A stretch of DNA of 64,000 nucleotides, taken from the NCBI RefSeq assembly GCF_030272615.1, contig NC_081412.1:690064083-690128082 (forward strand). Reading direction: 5' to 3'. Of the stretch, positions 11,800-23,562 are shown in pieces; the first letter of the stretch is position 1, and the number at the start of each line of letters is the position of its first letter. The translations under genes and the position numbers were made by a program. The notes beneath the pieces were generated by a model, which saw only the letters and a list, made by a program, of their open reading frames with translations, did not search any database and was not told the origin of the DNA. The DNA comes from Cryptomeria japonica (lineage: Eukaryota; Streptophyta; Pinopsida; Cupressales; Cupressaceae).

Positions 11800-13191
11800 T
11801 GTTGGAATTTTCATTAAGATTGCATTGATGAACTATAATATTGTCATTGATGTCAATTGTAACTGGTAGTGTTGTACTAATGCAACTAGTAGTTGAGCAG
11901 TGAAGGAACTCGATATTACTATTGTAGCAGAGAGATCAACTGGTAACCCTTACCTGTTGATATGCCAAACCCTAATAGATGGAGCTTGGTGAATCAGTTG
12001 TGTTGATCTATGATCAAATGGTGATTGGAGATGATTATGCAATGTATGCATAATACACATGATGAGTTTCAAAGTAATTTTGGCGCGTAGAGATAACTGT
12101 TTTATCTTGGGAATGTGCAAGTACATTGCATAAAGTAGAAACTGCGTGATGAGTTATAAGATTCGATGAGCGATGATCAAGAAGCAGTCGAGGTTGTCTT
12201 GAACAATATTTTGATGATTTCTATGTAATCCAACGGTCATGTTTGAACCGATTTGTTTGTAATATCTATTAGATCTTAGGTTTTGTGATGTGTTACTGAC
12301 CTATTGTTTTTCTTATAAGGTTGATGAGTTGTTTTGTAGTAGATTTGGAAATTTTGGTTAAGTGTTAGTGTGATTTATTGCCAAACCAGAAGGAGTATCT
12401 GCAGAATGTGTGAAGGTAGATAGGAGCATGGATAGGATATGATCAAGTAGAGTAGTGCTATTACTAGATCAATAAGACCCTGTTGTTCTATAATAATTAC
12501 AATAGTTAAATCCCTTAACTGGGTAAGATTTAACAGTCTTAGTGTTTTCTAAATCCTCTAATCAGGTGATCCATTAGCTTGGATTTCAAATCCTCTATCG
12601 AGGTTACTCCTAATAGGGTATTGCCTTTAACAGGTATTGTAGTCAATCCCTTAACCGGGCGGTCCTTAATTGGATCTGTTCCTAACAGGACATTTTTGGT
12701 AAAGCTTCTAACAAGGCTTGGCTCCTAATAGGATGAGCTTTAGAAGACTTTAGAATACTTGTGGGTATTCATCCCCACTGTGTTTTTTCCCATTTGGTTT
12801 TCACATCAAAAGTCATTGTGTCAAGTGGTGAATGGTTTTTGTGGTTATGTTTTGATATGGTTAATCTGTTTAACTGGTAAAGCCACTTAGATGTGTTAAG
12901 ATGACAAAAAGTGATCTAAAATGTGCTATTACTAATGTTAGTAAAGTTATTTGATGTTTTGGTTAAATGGTTTGAGAGTTTCAGATCTGTTACACTATTA
13001 TTGTGTTATGCTAGTCAACCGATAAACTAGACAGTGCAATTGCAGTTTGTAGTTCAGTGTTTGAACTGGTTAGTTCAGTGATTTCTTTATGAGTTGGGTT
13101 TGAGTTTGGTGAAGGTTTAGTCTATTTTCTATCTAATGATTCACTCCCTCTTAGTAATTGATCAGATCATTATTGATTCATCATATCATCA
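11800..13191 (+). repeat. 5' LTR of C1 (1392 bp)
   Basis: TGTTGG...ATCATCA, repeated at 17722-19100 with scattered substitutions and small indels. It contains a run of short echoes of TAACAGG/TAACCGGG (12500-12740) that is also present in the other LTR. Confidence 0.95.
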
Positions 13192-13193
13192 AT

Positions 13194-13205
13194 TGGTATC
13201 AGAGC
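13194..13205 (+). other. Primer binding site of C1
   Basis: TGGTATCAGAGC two bases after the 5' LTR, complementary to initiator-Met tRNA. Confidence 0.93.
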
Positions 13206-13261
13206 ATTTTAAGTCCTCTAGTGTCTAAGCCTAACAACTTGAAGTAAAGATCTATAAGAAC

Positions 13262-14554
13262 ATGATGAAGAAAGAAGGTCTGAAGTTCAATAGGGAAAAC
13301 TATAGAATCTAGAGTGATAGGATGAAGATCTATATCAAAAGCTTAGTAAGTCAATATTGGGAACATGTTGTTACCAAATATACCTTGTCTAGTGGGATTA
13401 TGTCAGATGATCAAAAGAAGGAGCAACAGGAGAATAATCAAGCATTGGAGGCCATTATCAGTTCCTTGTCTGATTAAGAGTATGTTGATGTCCATGGTTT
13501 TAAGACTGCTTATGATGTGTGGAATAAACTTGAGGATATCTATAGCGGTGATGAGCATGTGGAGATTTCCAAAGAAGAGAGTCTGAGAGGTAAATTTGAT
13601 GACATGTGGATGGCTGAAGGTGAGAATATTCAACAGTATGGTTAGAGGATCAAGGAGATAGTCGGTGAGATCAAAAGTGTTGGTGGTAAAGTGGAGGATA
13701 GCATAGTGGTTAGCAAGGTGTTGAGAACCCTTCTATTAGTCTACACTATCCGAGTTGCAACCATTCAGGAACTCAAGTCTATTGATAAAACAAAGGTAAC
13801 TCTTGACTCCATCATTGGTAAACTAATTGCATTTGAATTAAATAGTTTTGATGGAAGTATTCAGAAATTTGAATTTACATTTAGAGCTTCAGTTTCTAAT
13901 CCACCGGTAAGGAAAAGAAGAGAAGATAGTCACAGTCATGAGTCCAGATCCAACAGAGAAGTTGATGATGAATATAGTTTGATTGATCTTGAAGAATTGT
14001 TGGCCAAGCAGTTACCCAGAGGTACTGGTAAGTACAGAGGTAAATTACCTTTGAAGTGTTTTGCATGTAACCGGGTTGGACATATTGCAGCCAACTATCC
14101 AAATGGAGACAATGAGCATAAATGGGAGAAGTATAAGAAGTACAAAGGAAAAGGTAAAAGAGATTGCCTCATTGTAGTTGATGGAGGAATTACAGATGAG
14201 GAATCTGAGGGAGATGCAAATGAGGACATTGTCTTTGTTTCCATTAAAGAGGAGACATCAGATCAGAAGGCATTAGTCTCTCACATGGATAGTTTTGATG
14301 ATTGGATTATAGACAGTGGTTGTTCACACCAAATGACCAGTGATTGGAGTAAGTTTCTTACTTTGAAGGAATTTGATGGAGGTGTTGTGAGATTTGGAAA
14401 TGACTCACCTTGCATGGTAAAAGGAAAGGGAATCATTTCTCTTAATGGAAAGAGTAGTGCAGATGATGTCTACTGGGTTGAAGGATTGAAACATAATCTT
14501 TTGAGTGTTGCTCAACTCAATGACAGAGGCTATCCACTGGAATTCAAGATGTAA
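13262..14554 (+). pseudogene. gag: C1 Gag and protease remnant
   Basis: The start is ATG at 13262 (MMKKEGLKFNRENYRI), and the frame stays the same to 14554 with stops at 13310, 13475 and 13643. At least two of these look like Gln codons turned to TAA/TAG; the first may have been Trp. The CCHC knuckle at about 14060-14100 reads CFACNRVGHIAANY, so the last Cys has become Tyr and zinc binding is lost. An acidic segment follows. The protease motif WIIDSGCSHQM (about 14305-14335) keeps the catalytic Asp-Ser-Gly. The frame ends in a short deletion next to 14554, and the downstream domains are in another frame. Confidence 0.92.
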
Positions 14555-15489
14555 TGTGCAAAATCTATGGGAGCAAAGGTGAATTGATTGCAACCGGCAA
14601 GCAGACAAAAGGTAACTTGTTTCACCTAAATCCTAAAGTCAGCAATTGTTTAATTGCTAAAGTAGATGATAGTTGGCTTTGGCATTGGAGATTTTTTCAT
14701 GTAAGTTTTGATAACATTGTGAAAGTTAGTAAGTCCAAATCAGTAAGAGGTTTTCCTCAGTTGGACAAACTGGTCAATGCTCTATTTAAGGAATGCCAGT
14801 TAGGGAAGATGACATCCTCAACCTTTAAGAGAAAATCTTTCTCAGCAAGACATTTGCTAGATTTGGTTCATACAGACCTCTGTGGACCAATAAGGAGTAG
14901 GAGTATTCAAGGTGATCGATATTTTATGATCTTCATTGATGATTTCTCAAGAATGATGTGGGTCACATTCTTGAAGGACAAAACATAAGCCTTTAGCAAG
15001 TTTAAGGCATTTAGGGCCTTAGCTGAAAAGGAAAGTGGTAAGAAGATAAAGTACTTAAGAACTGATCAAGATGGTGAATTTACTTTAGAGGAATTCACTA
15101 GATACTGTGTAGACAATGGAATTAAGAGGCAACTTTATGCACCTAGGACACCACAACAAAATGGTATTGTAGAGAGGAACAATCGGTTAGTTGTTAAAGT
15201 TGCTAGAACTATGCTAATACAAGGAGGCATTGCTAAGACTTTCTAGAGAGAAGCTGTTAGCACAACTGTCTACACAATGAACCGAATATTGGTTAAAAGA
15301 GGTAAGGACAAAAATCCTTATGTTTACTGGTATGGTCGGTCACCTAATGCCAATTACTTTAATATTTTTGGCAGTAAATGTTTCATCAAAAGAGGTGACT
15401 ATGCTGGTAAGTTTGATGCTAAGAGTGATGAAGTCATATTTCTTGGTTACTCCACCAAGAGAAAAACCTACAAATGTTACAACAACTAG
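14554..15489 (+). pseudogene. pol: C1 integrase remnant
   Basis: The frame from 14554 contains the zinc-binding pre-integrase segment, with the usual first His-Cys changed (WHWRFFHVSF instead of WHxRLGHV/C). The integrase core keeps its catalytic residues: Asp in HTDLCGP (about 14869), Asp in RTDQDGEF (about 15060) and Glu in NGIVERNN (about 15165). Stops lie at 14986, 15244 (a Trp codon in TTCTGGAGA) and 15487. The C-terminal part carries the copia-type YWYGRSPNANYF and VIFLGYS segments. Confidence 0.92.
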
Positions 15490-15522
15490 ACATAAAATAT
15501 CATTGAAAGTGCTAATGTTCAA

Positions 15523-16787
15523 GTGGATGAGTGTCCTGAAGATATAGGAGAAACCGGTGAGGAGAAGAAGGAAGATAAACCTTACTTTCTGATTTTGGAG
15601 CCAGAATCGATGAAGCCAGAAGTTGGTGAAATGAATGTTATAGTACCAGTTCAACTGGAACAGGTAGATTCTGCAGAAGATGAAGATAGTGAGGAAGAAG
15701 AACCTGAGGATCATGATCATGTTATTCCAAGGTATGCTAGACTCAATCATAATCCTGATCAGATTATTGGAGATAAAGATACTAGAGTGTTAACCAAAAG
15801 AAGAATAATAGATCATTCTTATATGATCTCCACTATTGAGCCTAGAACAACAAAGGAAGCCTTTGGAGATGATCAATCGATCAAGGCTATGGAAGAAGAG
15901 CTTGACTAGATTGAGAAGAATAATACATGGACCCTAGTACCCAAACCGGTGACCAAAAATGTAATAGGTACTAAATGGGTATTCAAAAATAAACTGAATG
16001 AAGATGGAGTAGTAGTCAGAAACAAAGCCAGATTGGTATGCAAAGGTTATGCACAAGAAGAAGGAGGAGACTATGGCAATAAATTTTCACCAGTTGCTAG
16101 ATTGGAAGGTGTTCAGACTCTACTTGCATTTGCAGCATATAGGGAATTCAAAGTTTATCAAATGGATGTGAAGTCAACATTTCTAAATAGAATACTAGAA
16201 GAGGAAGTCTACATCGAACAACCAGATGGTTATGCTTTGACTGATGCAAAGGATATGGTGTGTAAACTACACAAGGCACTATATAGTTTGAAGCAAACAC
16301 CAAGAGCATGGTATGAAAGACTACATTCACATTTGGTGAAGATAGGTTTTCAGAGAACCAGTGAAGACATCAATATATATCTCAAGACTGAAGGAGATAA
16401 GATACTGGTTAGTGAGGTGTTTGTGGATGATATTATTTTTGGAGGCAATGATGACATGAGTGATGAATTTGCAAATGAGATGAAAAGTGAATTTGAGATG
16501 TCTTTGGTAGGAGAGATAAATTCTTTATAGGTTTGCAAATTCAATAGATGAAGAATGGTATCTTTATCACACAGTCCAAATATGTGAAAGAGGTATTGAA
16601 GACATTTGGAATGGGAGACTGTAAACCAGTTGGGACACCAATAGTTACAAGCTGTAAACTGTCTAAGGAGGATGATGCTGCATCCATTGATGAAAAGGAG
16701 TACAGGTCTATGATAGGGAAATTGCATTATGTTGTTCACAACAAACCGGATATTGCTAATGCAGTTGGATTAGTTGCCAAATTTTAG
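15523..16787 (+). pseudogene. pol: C1 reverse transcriptase remnant
   Basis: After an acidic linker (15523-15780) the RT begins near 15890 with the usual MEEELDxIEKNNTW block, then KWVFKNKL, RLVCKGYAQ and QMDVKSTFLN. The polymerase motif is FVDD at about 16420-16431. Stops are at 15907 (Gln to TAG) and 16528, and a one-base shift near 16530 moves the rest into another frame (16548-16787). Confidence 0.93.
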
Positions 16788-17372
16788 AAGAACCCAAAGG
16801 AGACACACATGGTAGAAACTAAAAGGATATTTAGATATTTGAAAGATACTATTGATTATTGATTATGGTACCCATATGTAGGTAACTTTGATTTGAAAGT
16901 TTATACAGATTCAAAATGGGAAGGAAATGTTGATGACATGAAGAGTACAACTGGGGGTGCATTCTTTCTTGGAGGAAGACTTATATCTTGGATCAACAAG
17001 AAGCAAAGTTGTATATCACAGTCAGCTGCTAAAGCTGAATATGTTGAAGCATATATGAATTGTACCCAGGCAATCTGGATGAAACACATTCTGGAAGGTT
17101 TCAAGTTGAAGATTACAAAATCGGTAAGGATTTTCTGTGATAACACCAGTGCAATAAATATTTCAAAGATCCCAATGTTGCATGCTAGAACCAAGAATAT
17201 TGAGTTGAAATATCATTTCTTGAGAGAGAAAGTGCAGAGTAAAGATATGTTACTGGAGCATGTATCTACTAAGGAACAACTAGTGGATATCTTTACTAAA
17301 CCTTTGCCTAAGGCTACTTTTGAGTATCTTAGATATTGTCTAGGGGTTGTGCCCCTACATGAGGTTAATTAA
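16788..17372 (+). pseudogene. pol: C1 RNase H remnant
   Basis: Copia RNase H removes the RNA strand after reverse transcription. The YTDSKWEG segment (about 16902) carries the first catalytic Asp, AKAEYVEAY (about 17030) the Glu, and CDNTSAI (about 17135) another Asp. The frame ends with IFTKPLPK and a natural-looking stop at 17370. The stop at 16785 and one near 16861 precede it. Confidence 0.93.
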
Positions 17373-17707
17373 GATGATGCAGAAGACATCAGTCCTGGAG
17401 ATAATTGAAGATCTTGAAGCATGATTAGTGTAGAGTGGAGCTACTCCACAGAGGGAGCAACTAGTTACATAACAGTGAAGTTTGACATTGCATGTTTTAC
17501 TTTCACTTTGGCATTGTTGTCAGAGGGGGAGAAGAACTGTATGATTGATAGGGAGAAGAACTGTAGCTAGTTACTAGCTGAAGACATGGAGACATAGTTG
17601 AAGGAGAGTACATGGAAAAATGTAAACCAGGATTCCTATACCTGTGTATGTGCATTGCTCTCAATCATCACAATCAAAGGGTATTGATATTTGTATTGCC
17701 ATTAATG
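17373..17707 (+). other. C1 3' untranslated region
   Basis: About 335 bases between the end of pol and the polypurine tract. It has GAGGGGGAGAAGAACTG-like purine patches near 17524 and 17550 but no gene. Confidence 0.7.
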
Positions 17708-17720
17708 CCAAAGGGGGAGA
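17708..17720 (+). other. Polypurine tract of C1
   Basis: The purine-rich stretch CCAAAGGGGGAGA directly precedes the 3' LTR, where plus-strand DNA synthesis starts. Confidence 0.88.
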
Positions 17721-17721
17721 T

Positions 17722-19100
17722 TGTTGGCATTTGCATGAAGATTGCATTGATGAACTATAGTGTTGTCATTGATGTCAATTGTAATCGGTAGTGATGCAGT
17801 AATGCAACCGGTAGTTGAGTAGTGAAGGAAACTGATATTACTATTGTAGCAGAGAGATCAATCGGTAACCCTTACCTGCTGATATGCCAGACCCTAACTG
17901 ATGGAGCTTGGTGAATTGGTTGTGTTGATCTATGATCAAATGGTGATCGGAGATGATTATGTCACATATGCATGATGCACGTGATGAGTTTCAAAGTGTT
18001 TTTGGTGCGTAGAGATAACTATTTTATCTTAAGAATCTACGAGTACATTGCATGAAGTAGAAACTACGTGATGAGTTACAGGATTTGATGAGCAATGATC
18101 AAGGAGAGGTCGGGGTTGTCTTGAATAGTGTGCTAATGATTTCTATGTAATCCAACGGTCATGTTTGAACTGATTTGTTTGTAATCTCTATGAGATATTA
18201 GGTTTTGTAATGTGTTACCGACCTATTGTTTTTCTTATAAGGTCGATGAGTTGTTTTGTAGTAGAGTTAACAATTTTGGTTTAGTGTCAGTGTGATTGAT
18301 TTCCAAACTAGAAGGAGTATCTGCAGAATGTGTGAAGGCAGATAGAAGCATGAATAGGATCTGATCAAGCAGAGTAGTGCTATTACCAGATCAACAAGAC
18401 CCTGTTGTTCTCTAACAATTACAACAGTTAAATCCCTTAACAGGGTAAGCTTTAACAGGATTGGTGTTTTCTAAATCCTCTAACCAGGTGATCCATTAGC
18501 TTGGATTTCAAATCCTCTATCGAGGTTACTCCTAACAGGGTATCACCTTTAATAGGGTATTGTAGTCAATCCCTTAACCAGGTGGTCCTTAACCGAATCT
18601 GTTCTTGACGGGACATTTTTATAAAGCTTCTAACAAGGGTTGGCTCCTAATAGGGTGAACTTCAGAAGAGTTCAAAATACTTGTGGGTATTCATCCCCAC
18701 CGTGGTTTTTCCCATTTGGGTTTCCACGTCAAAAATCATTATGTCAAGTGGTGAATGGTTTTTGTGGTTATGTTTTGATATGGTTAATCTATTTAACTGG
18801 TAAAGCCACTTAGATGTGTTAAGATGACTAGAAGTGGTCTAAAATGTTCTATTACTAATGTTAGTAAAGTGGTTTGATATTTTGGTTAAATGGTTTGAGA
18901 GTTTTAAATCTATTACACTATTATTTTGTTATGCTAGTCAACTAGTAAACTTGACAGTGCAGTTGTAGTTTGTAGTTCAGTGATTGATTTATGAGTTGGG
19001 TTTGAGTTTGGTGAAATTTTAGTCTATTTTCTATCTACTGATTCACCCACTCTCCCCTCTTAGTAGTTAATTGGATCATTATTGATTCATCATATCATCA
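17722..19100 (+). repeat. 3' LTR of C1 (1379 bp)
   Basis: Same family and orientation as 11800-13191, beginning TGTTGGCATTTGC and ending CATATCATCA directly before the CCCTG duplication. Confidence 0.95.
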
Positions 19101-19105
19101 CCCTG

Positions 19106-19281
19106 CCCTACCCTTGTCTCAAGATGGGAAGTAAGTCCAGGCACTACGGAGGGCAGAAAAAGTGTAGTTTTTGGGGATGAGCAAGTCTCGAGTCTTCGAT
19201 CAGGATTGGGGATTCAAATTGCCAACATGAAGGCCCTAATGTGGTCGCAAATTGCAAGGGTCACAATTTTATTACACTATA
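19106..19281 (-). repeat. G1 3' LTR, segment 3
   Basis: Resumes after C1 and matches 54600-54774 (GAGGGCAGAAAAAGT and GATGAGCAAGTCTCG segments). The inner end is ACACTATA; on the minus strand the LTR would start TATAGTGT, a mutated TGTAGTGT. Confidence 0.85.
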
Positions 19282-20077
19282 TTTAGCCCCCACTTTAGTG
19301 GGAGTATAAGCATATGCCAATATTATTGGTAAAGTACAAGAAAACAAGATTGAAAGACTTCTACCACGTCAAGGAGGAAAGATGCACCAAGCCCCCCATG
19401 GAATAAGGATCTTACGACATCAATTGACAAAGTAAAAGGGAATATCAAGAAGGGAAAACCATGACTGCAAGTAGCAAGGTTCCCCTCACTATATGTCATG
19501 AAAAGAAAAGATACCAAAATTATGAAGCAAAGCCAAGTTCACTAAATAACTTTAAGTATCAAGAAGGAAAATATGAGCGGAGTGTATGCTCCCATGTTAA
19601 AGAGATCATGCATGCCTTATTGGGAGCGATTGCTTTATGGTAGGATACAATCAAGAGAGAGAGAAGAAAGGGAGCATGTTATCGCAAGGATTTAGCCCCC
19701 AGTCGAGGAATAAACTCAAGGATAATGAACTCAAAACACAAGGTAGTTTCGCTTTCCTCGGGGCAGTATGCTATATGATAACTCATGTATATCATATATG
19801 TATGTGCATATAATAATCGTCATTCCCGAAGGAAAAGACACTACCTTTGGAAGAAAGGGAATATACGGGTGTCTTTTGAGTCAACATGAAAGAGACCAAA
19901 AGAGATTTCAATGCTTTGTATCATCCTCAAGTAGACATTAAGGGAAAAAATAAAAGAATAGGGATACACATAGAAGAATAGTCACAAAGAGCAAGAGAGG
20001 ACAAAGGGAGAAGATCTGCAGTGCTAATATTGCTAATCTAGCACGACATCCGCCTCCCGATCTTGTTGATCACTATT
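19282..20077 (-). other. G1 3' noncoding region and polypurine tract
   Basis: Immediately inside the 3' LTR the minus strand reads AGTGGGGGCTAAA, the polypurine tract (about 19282-19300). Another TTTAGCCCCCAGTCGAGG block occurs at 19690. No gene is seen; the short open frames here have no recognisable domains. Confidence 0.6.
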
Positions 20078-20727
20078 TCAAGAAGGTGAGCAACACACTA
20101 GAGGAGAGACATCGAGAACAATGGATGGAGCTAACACAAGATCCAAACAAGGACTATGCTCATGGTCTAAATCACTTTGTTCGATTCTAGGAGCTAGGAT
20201 TAGGGTTATTGAAAATTCAGTTGATAAATGTTTTTCCACATCAACATATTCATAGTCACTATCAGAAGCATTAGGAGTTGTATTGCCATCATGAATGACA
20301 TTTTCACTCATTTCTTCATCAAGATTTATAGAAAGAGGAGCATGAATATGAATAGGAGTAAAACCATCACAAGTTTTGTGCAACTTATGATTTGGAGATG
20401 TAGGTTCAACATTTTTCTTAGGAGAAAAGGGAATCCTATCAACTGTTAGAGTCTTGAGAGATTGAATGGTTTGAGGAACAAATTTAGGATCTTGAGCATG
20501 ACTCCTTCATCGATGGTCTCTCGCACAATGATTTTGTCGATTATTAACGGAAGACTGAGAAGGAGAAGGAATATTTATGAAAGGAGGAATAATCTCCTCT
20601 TTGATAGTTGAAGGTTTCGGTTGAGGTCTTTTAGGTTGGACAAGAGGAGAGTCGTGTCTCTTCTCTCTATAAGAGCAAGGAGGTGGAATTGCACCATATA
20701 AAGGAGGATTATTAGGTGTAGAAATGA
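20078..20727 (-). pseudogene. G1 post-protease linker, distal part
   Basis: Proline-rich minus-strand frame (20507-20727) followed, after a stop, by an acidic one (20078-20383, DSDYEYVDVEKHL). The reading joins 37733-37951 across C2, because the insertion point carries the C2 duplication AATGA/AAGGA. No RT motif follows it. This is the last coding-like segment of G1 before its 3' noncoding part. Function is not recognised; in position it corresponds to the region between protease and RT in full gypsy elements. Confidence 0.6.
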
Positions 20728-21785
20728 TGTTAGGACCCAGAGGCAACTGAGAGGGGGGGGGGGGGTGAATCAGTTGTCTATTAATTTCAACCCAATTAAG
20801 ACTTAACCAAACTTAATACATAATACCGGTAAACTAAACTTAATTTCGACAGATAGTTTAATAGTTATTTGCAATACCGGTAGTTTAATGCATGAAATAG
20901 AAAGACAAATAACAACCACAACACATAACACATAGATTCGTACGTGGAAACCCTGTAAGGGAAAAACCATGATGGGAAACCTTACCCACAATCAGATGAT
21001 ACTACTACAGATAGTATGTGTGTACAATATGGGGTCTGCACATGCAGGAAGGCCAACTGCCTAGAGCTCATTACTCAATCACAAAATGAGAGTCACACTG
21101 ATTACAATTGGATGGTTAAATCCAATGATAAAGTACTTCACAAAACAACATCTTCATATGTTGGATTCAGTACCGGTTAAGATCAGATTGCTTTCTCCAA
21201 AAACTTCCTTGAATCTTCAAATGATGTTTGTGTGTATAGCTCTGCTTATATTCGCATATGCCTTATTACAATCATTGTTTGCCTTCTCTCCTACTTGATC
21301 TCACAAATGAGATCTTACATATATACCAAAACCAAAGACCAAATGTGTAGGTTGGCTTACAAAGAATATTACAATTAAAATCAATTACAAATGAATCAAT
21401 ATGCGATGCATTATGTCGGCTCAATGAATTTACAATAATAACAAATCATTTCCATAATGTGTCATGCTAATCTGAAATAAATAATGCTTGTCGGTCCATA
21501 ACCTAGACCTATTTGCCGGTAACAACAAATATGCAAAACTAATTAGATCAATGACCAAATCACCAAAACAAAGTGTCCAAACAATGTCTTAGACATAACC
21601 AAGTAATCTCTAGATGATAACAAATCATCCTTGGTGCCGGTGAACACTATAACCTGCCAGTGAACCAGATACCAGTGACTGTACAAAAGTCACTGAACAT
21701 AACCAAAGATCTCCAAGTGCTGATAGGTGTTGACAAGTGCTGACATCAACGATAAAACTAGTGCAACACATCCAGAATACCAACA
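20728..21785 (-). repeat. 3' LTR of C2 (1058 bp)
   Basis: Partner of 36671-37732, with the same termini. The G-run at 20750-20766 is longer than in the other copy. Confidence 0.94.
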
Positions 21786-21801
21786 ATCTCCCCCTTTGGC
21801 A
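21786..21801 (-). other. Polypurine tract of C2
   Basis: The minus strand reads GCCAAAGGGGGAGAT right before the 3' LTR, the same core as in C1. Confidence 0.88.
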
Positions 21802-22201
21802 TTGATGGCAACACAAGATGGAAAAACCATCTAAGTGCTAAAGTAGAAATGCCAAAAACCAAAAACCAACAATCTCCCAAAGAGATCATTATCCAAAAAT
21901 CAAAATATAGATACAGAGAGTAACAATCTCTCTCAATGAATAATCTCTCCCCAAAAGATAATGTGTTTTTCCATAGATATCTCTCCCCCTTTGACATCAA
22001 ATGCCAAAGCAATACAAAAACCAGATAAAATAATTCATAGAGCTTATTATAAAATACCAACTACTCCCCCTGAGAAGTAGCTCTCCTCATCAAAGGCGGA
22101 AAAAAAGATTTCTCTATTAATTCTACCGGTCTGATGCCATGCTCCAACTGTCTAAGTTTCTACCGGTGGGGGTATAATTCCAAGTTGCTCTCTGAGATAT
22201 T

Positions 22202-22755
22202 CAAAATTTTCCTTAGGCAAAGGCTTAGTAAAGATATCTGCAATCTACTCTTTAGTATTCACATAAACCAATTTCACTTCTTTTGCTTCAACATTCTCTT
22301 TTAGAAAATTGAATTTGATTGAAACATGTTTAGTTTTAGAGTGAAATACCAGATTCTTAGATATATCAATTGTTGCCATGTTATCATAGTAACTGGTTAT
22401 AGGTTCTTTGCATTTTACCTTTATGTCCTTCAACATTTGCTTAATCCATAATACATGTGTACAATTAGTTGCTGCTGCAATATATTCTAATTCTGCTATT
22501 GATAAAGATGGACAACTCTGTTTCTTGCTCAACCATGAAATTAGATTGCTGCCAAGAAAAAATGCTCTACTGGTGGTGTTTTTTCTGTCATCTACATCTC
22601 CTGCCCAATTTGCATCTATGTATGCACATAAATTAAAATTTTCATCTTTAGGATACCATAAACCAAGATTTGTTGTGCCTTGTAAGTACTAGAAAATCCT
22701 TTTTACTGCTGATTCATGATTTTCTTTAGGATTACTTTGAAATCTTGAAACAATA
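22202..22755 (-). pseudogene. pol: C2 RNase H remnant beyond G3
   Basis: The minus strand from 22755 continues the polyprotein with the LWYPKDENFN segment, YIDANWAGDVDDRK (first RNase H Asp), KKQSCPSLSIAELEYIA (Glu) and YDNMATI, where Tyr replaces the usual Cys before the Asp. After a stop it ends with the IFTKPLPK segment near 22215. The catalytic acidic residues are visible, but the domain is severed from RT by G3. Confidence 0.88.
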
Positions 22756-22760
22756 CATAC

Positions 22761-23541
22761 TGTAGACACCTAAAATTGTCCAGTCTAATTAAATAAATAT
22801 CTTTATTTATTTAATTATCTAAGCCTAATTCTTCTATTAATTGAATAAATATTTATTTATTTAATTAATTCATTTATCCTCTTCTAGCTTTATTTATCAT
22901 TTAAATAAATACATTTATTTATTTAAATAATCCTTTCCTAAATTAAATAAATACTTATTTATTTAATTGGTCCCACTTCTTCTATTAATTAAATAAATAT
23001 TTATTTATTTAATTAATTCATTAACCTTTTCTACCTATGACACATGTCATTCATCTCTTAATTCCTACACTACCTACCCTCTTATTATTTTCTTATTTTC
23101 TTTACCTACCCTCTAATCATAGCCGACCATTTATCTTTTACACCTCTCAATCTTATCCCTCCATTTCATATAGTGTCTTCTATATAAGAGGATACTTCCT
23201 TCATTATCAACCCTAATCAATCTATGCATCCTGATCAATTGACTACACTCTTTCATATGCGATCAAGCCTACTTGCAACCACATTTCCATTCTTTGTTGA
23301 GCTCTTGTGCACATAAAATCTGAGAGCAAATATATCAAGCAAGATCAATGGAGATAGGAAGAATGAAGATCCAAACCCTATTGGACATGTGATGGTATAA
23401 TCTTTGTGATTTCATTTGATTTGCATTGTCTTAGGTAATCTTCATATGTTATGGTGGATCTTTGTTGTTGTTAGGCTAGGGTTTTGTGGTTGAATTCATT
23501 TAGTCTTTCAACATTGTTGTTATCCATTTTCACCATAAATA
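22761..23541 (+). repeat. 5' LTR of G3 (781 bp)
   Basis: TGTAGACACCTAAAATTG...CCATAAATA; the terminal CA has mutated to TA. The same length as the 3' copy. Its first 270 bases hold several AT palindromes built on ATTAAATAAATA and TATTTATTTAAT. Confidence 0.95.
22785..23028. repeat. AT palindrome array in the G3 LTR
   Basis: Five units of the type TAAATAAATA..TTATTTATTTA, each able to fold as a hairpin, spaced 40-60 bases by short unique spacers. The same array sits at 32301-32540 in the other LTR. Confidence 0.75.
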
Positions 23542-23544
23542 TTT

Positions 23545-23562
23545 TGGCATGCCTGGTGGGAC
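23545..23562 (+). other. Primer binding site of G3
   Basis: TGGCATGCCTGGTGGGAC begins three bases after the LTR. It fits the position and form of a gypsy PBS; I do not assign the tRNA with certainty. Confidence 0.65.

Larger units (their letters stand above)
11800..19100 (+). mobile_element. Complete Ty1/copia retrotransposon C1 (7301 bp)
   Basis: LTRs at 11800-13191 and 17722-19100, perfect 5-base duplication CCCTG (11795-11799, 19101-19105), PBS, polypurine tract and a full Gag-PR-IN-RT-RH set all on the plus strand. It is inserted in the 3' LTR of G1, splitting that LTR. The coding region has about ten premature stops and two frameshifts, so the copy is inactive. Confidence 0.96.

Noticed and set aside
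13193-13206. TTGGTATCAGAGCA as part of a tRNA gene
   Set aside because: It is the primer binding site next to an LTR; no cloverleaf surrounds it.
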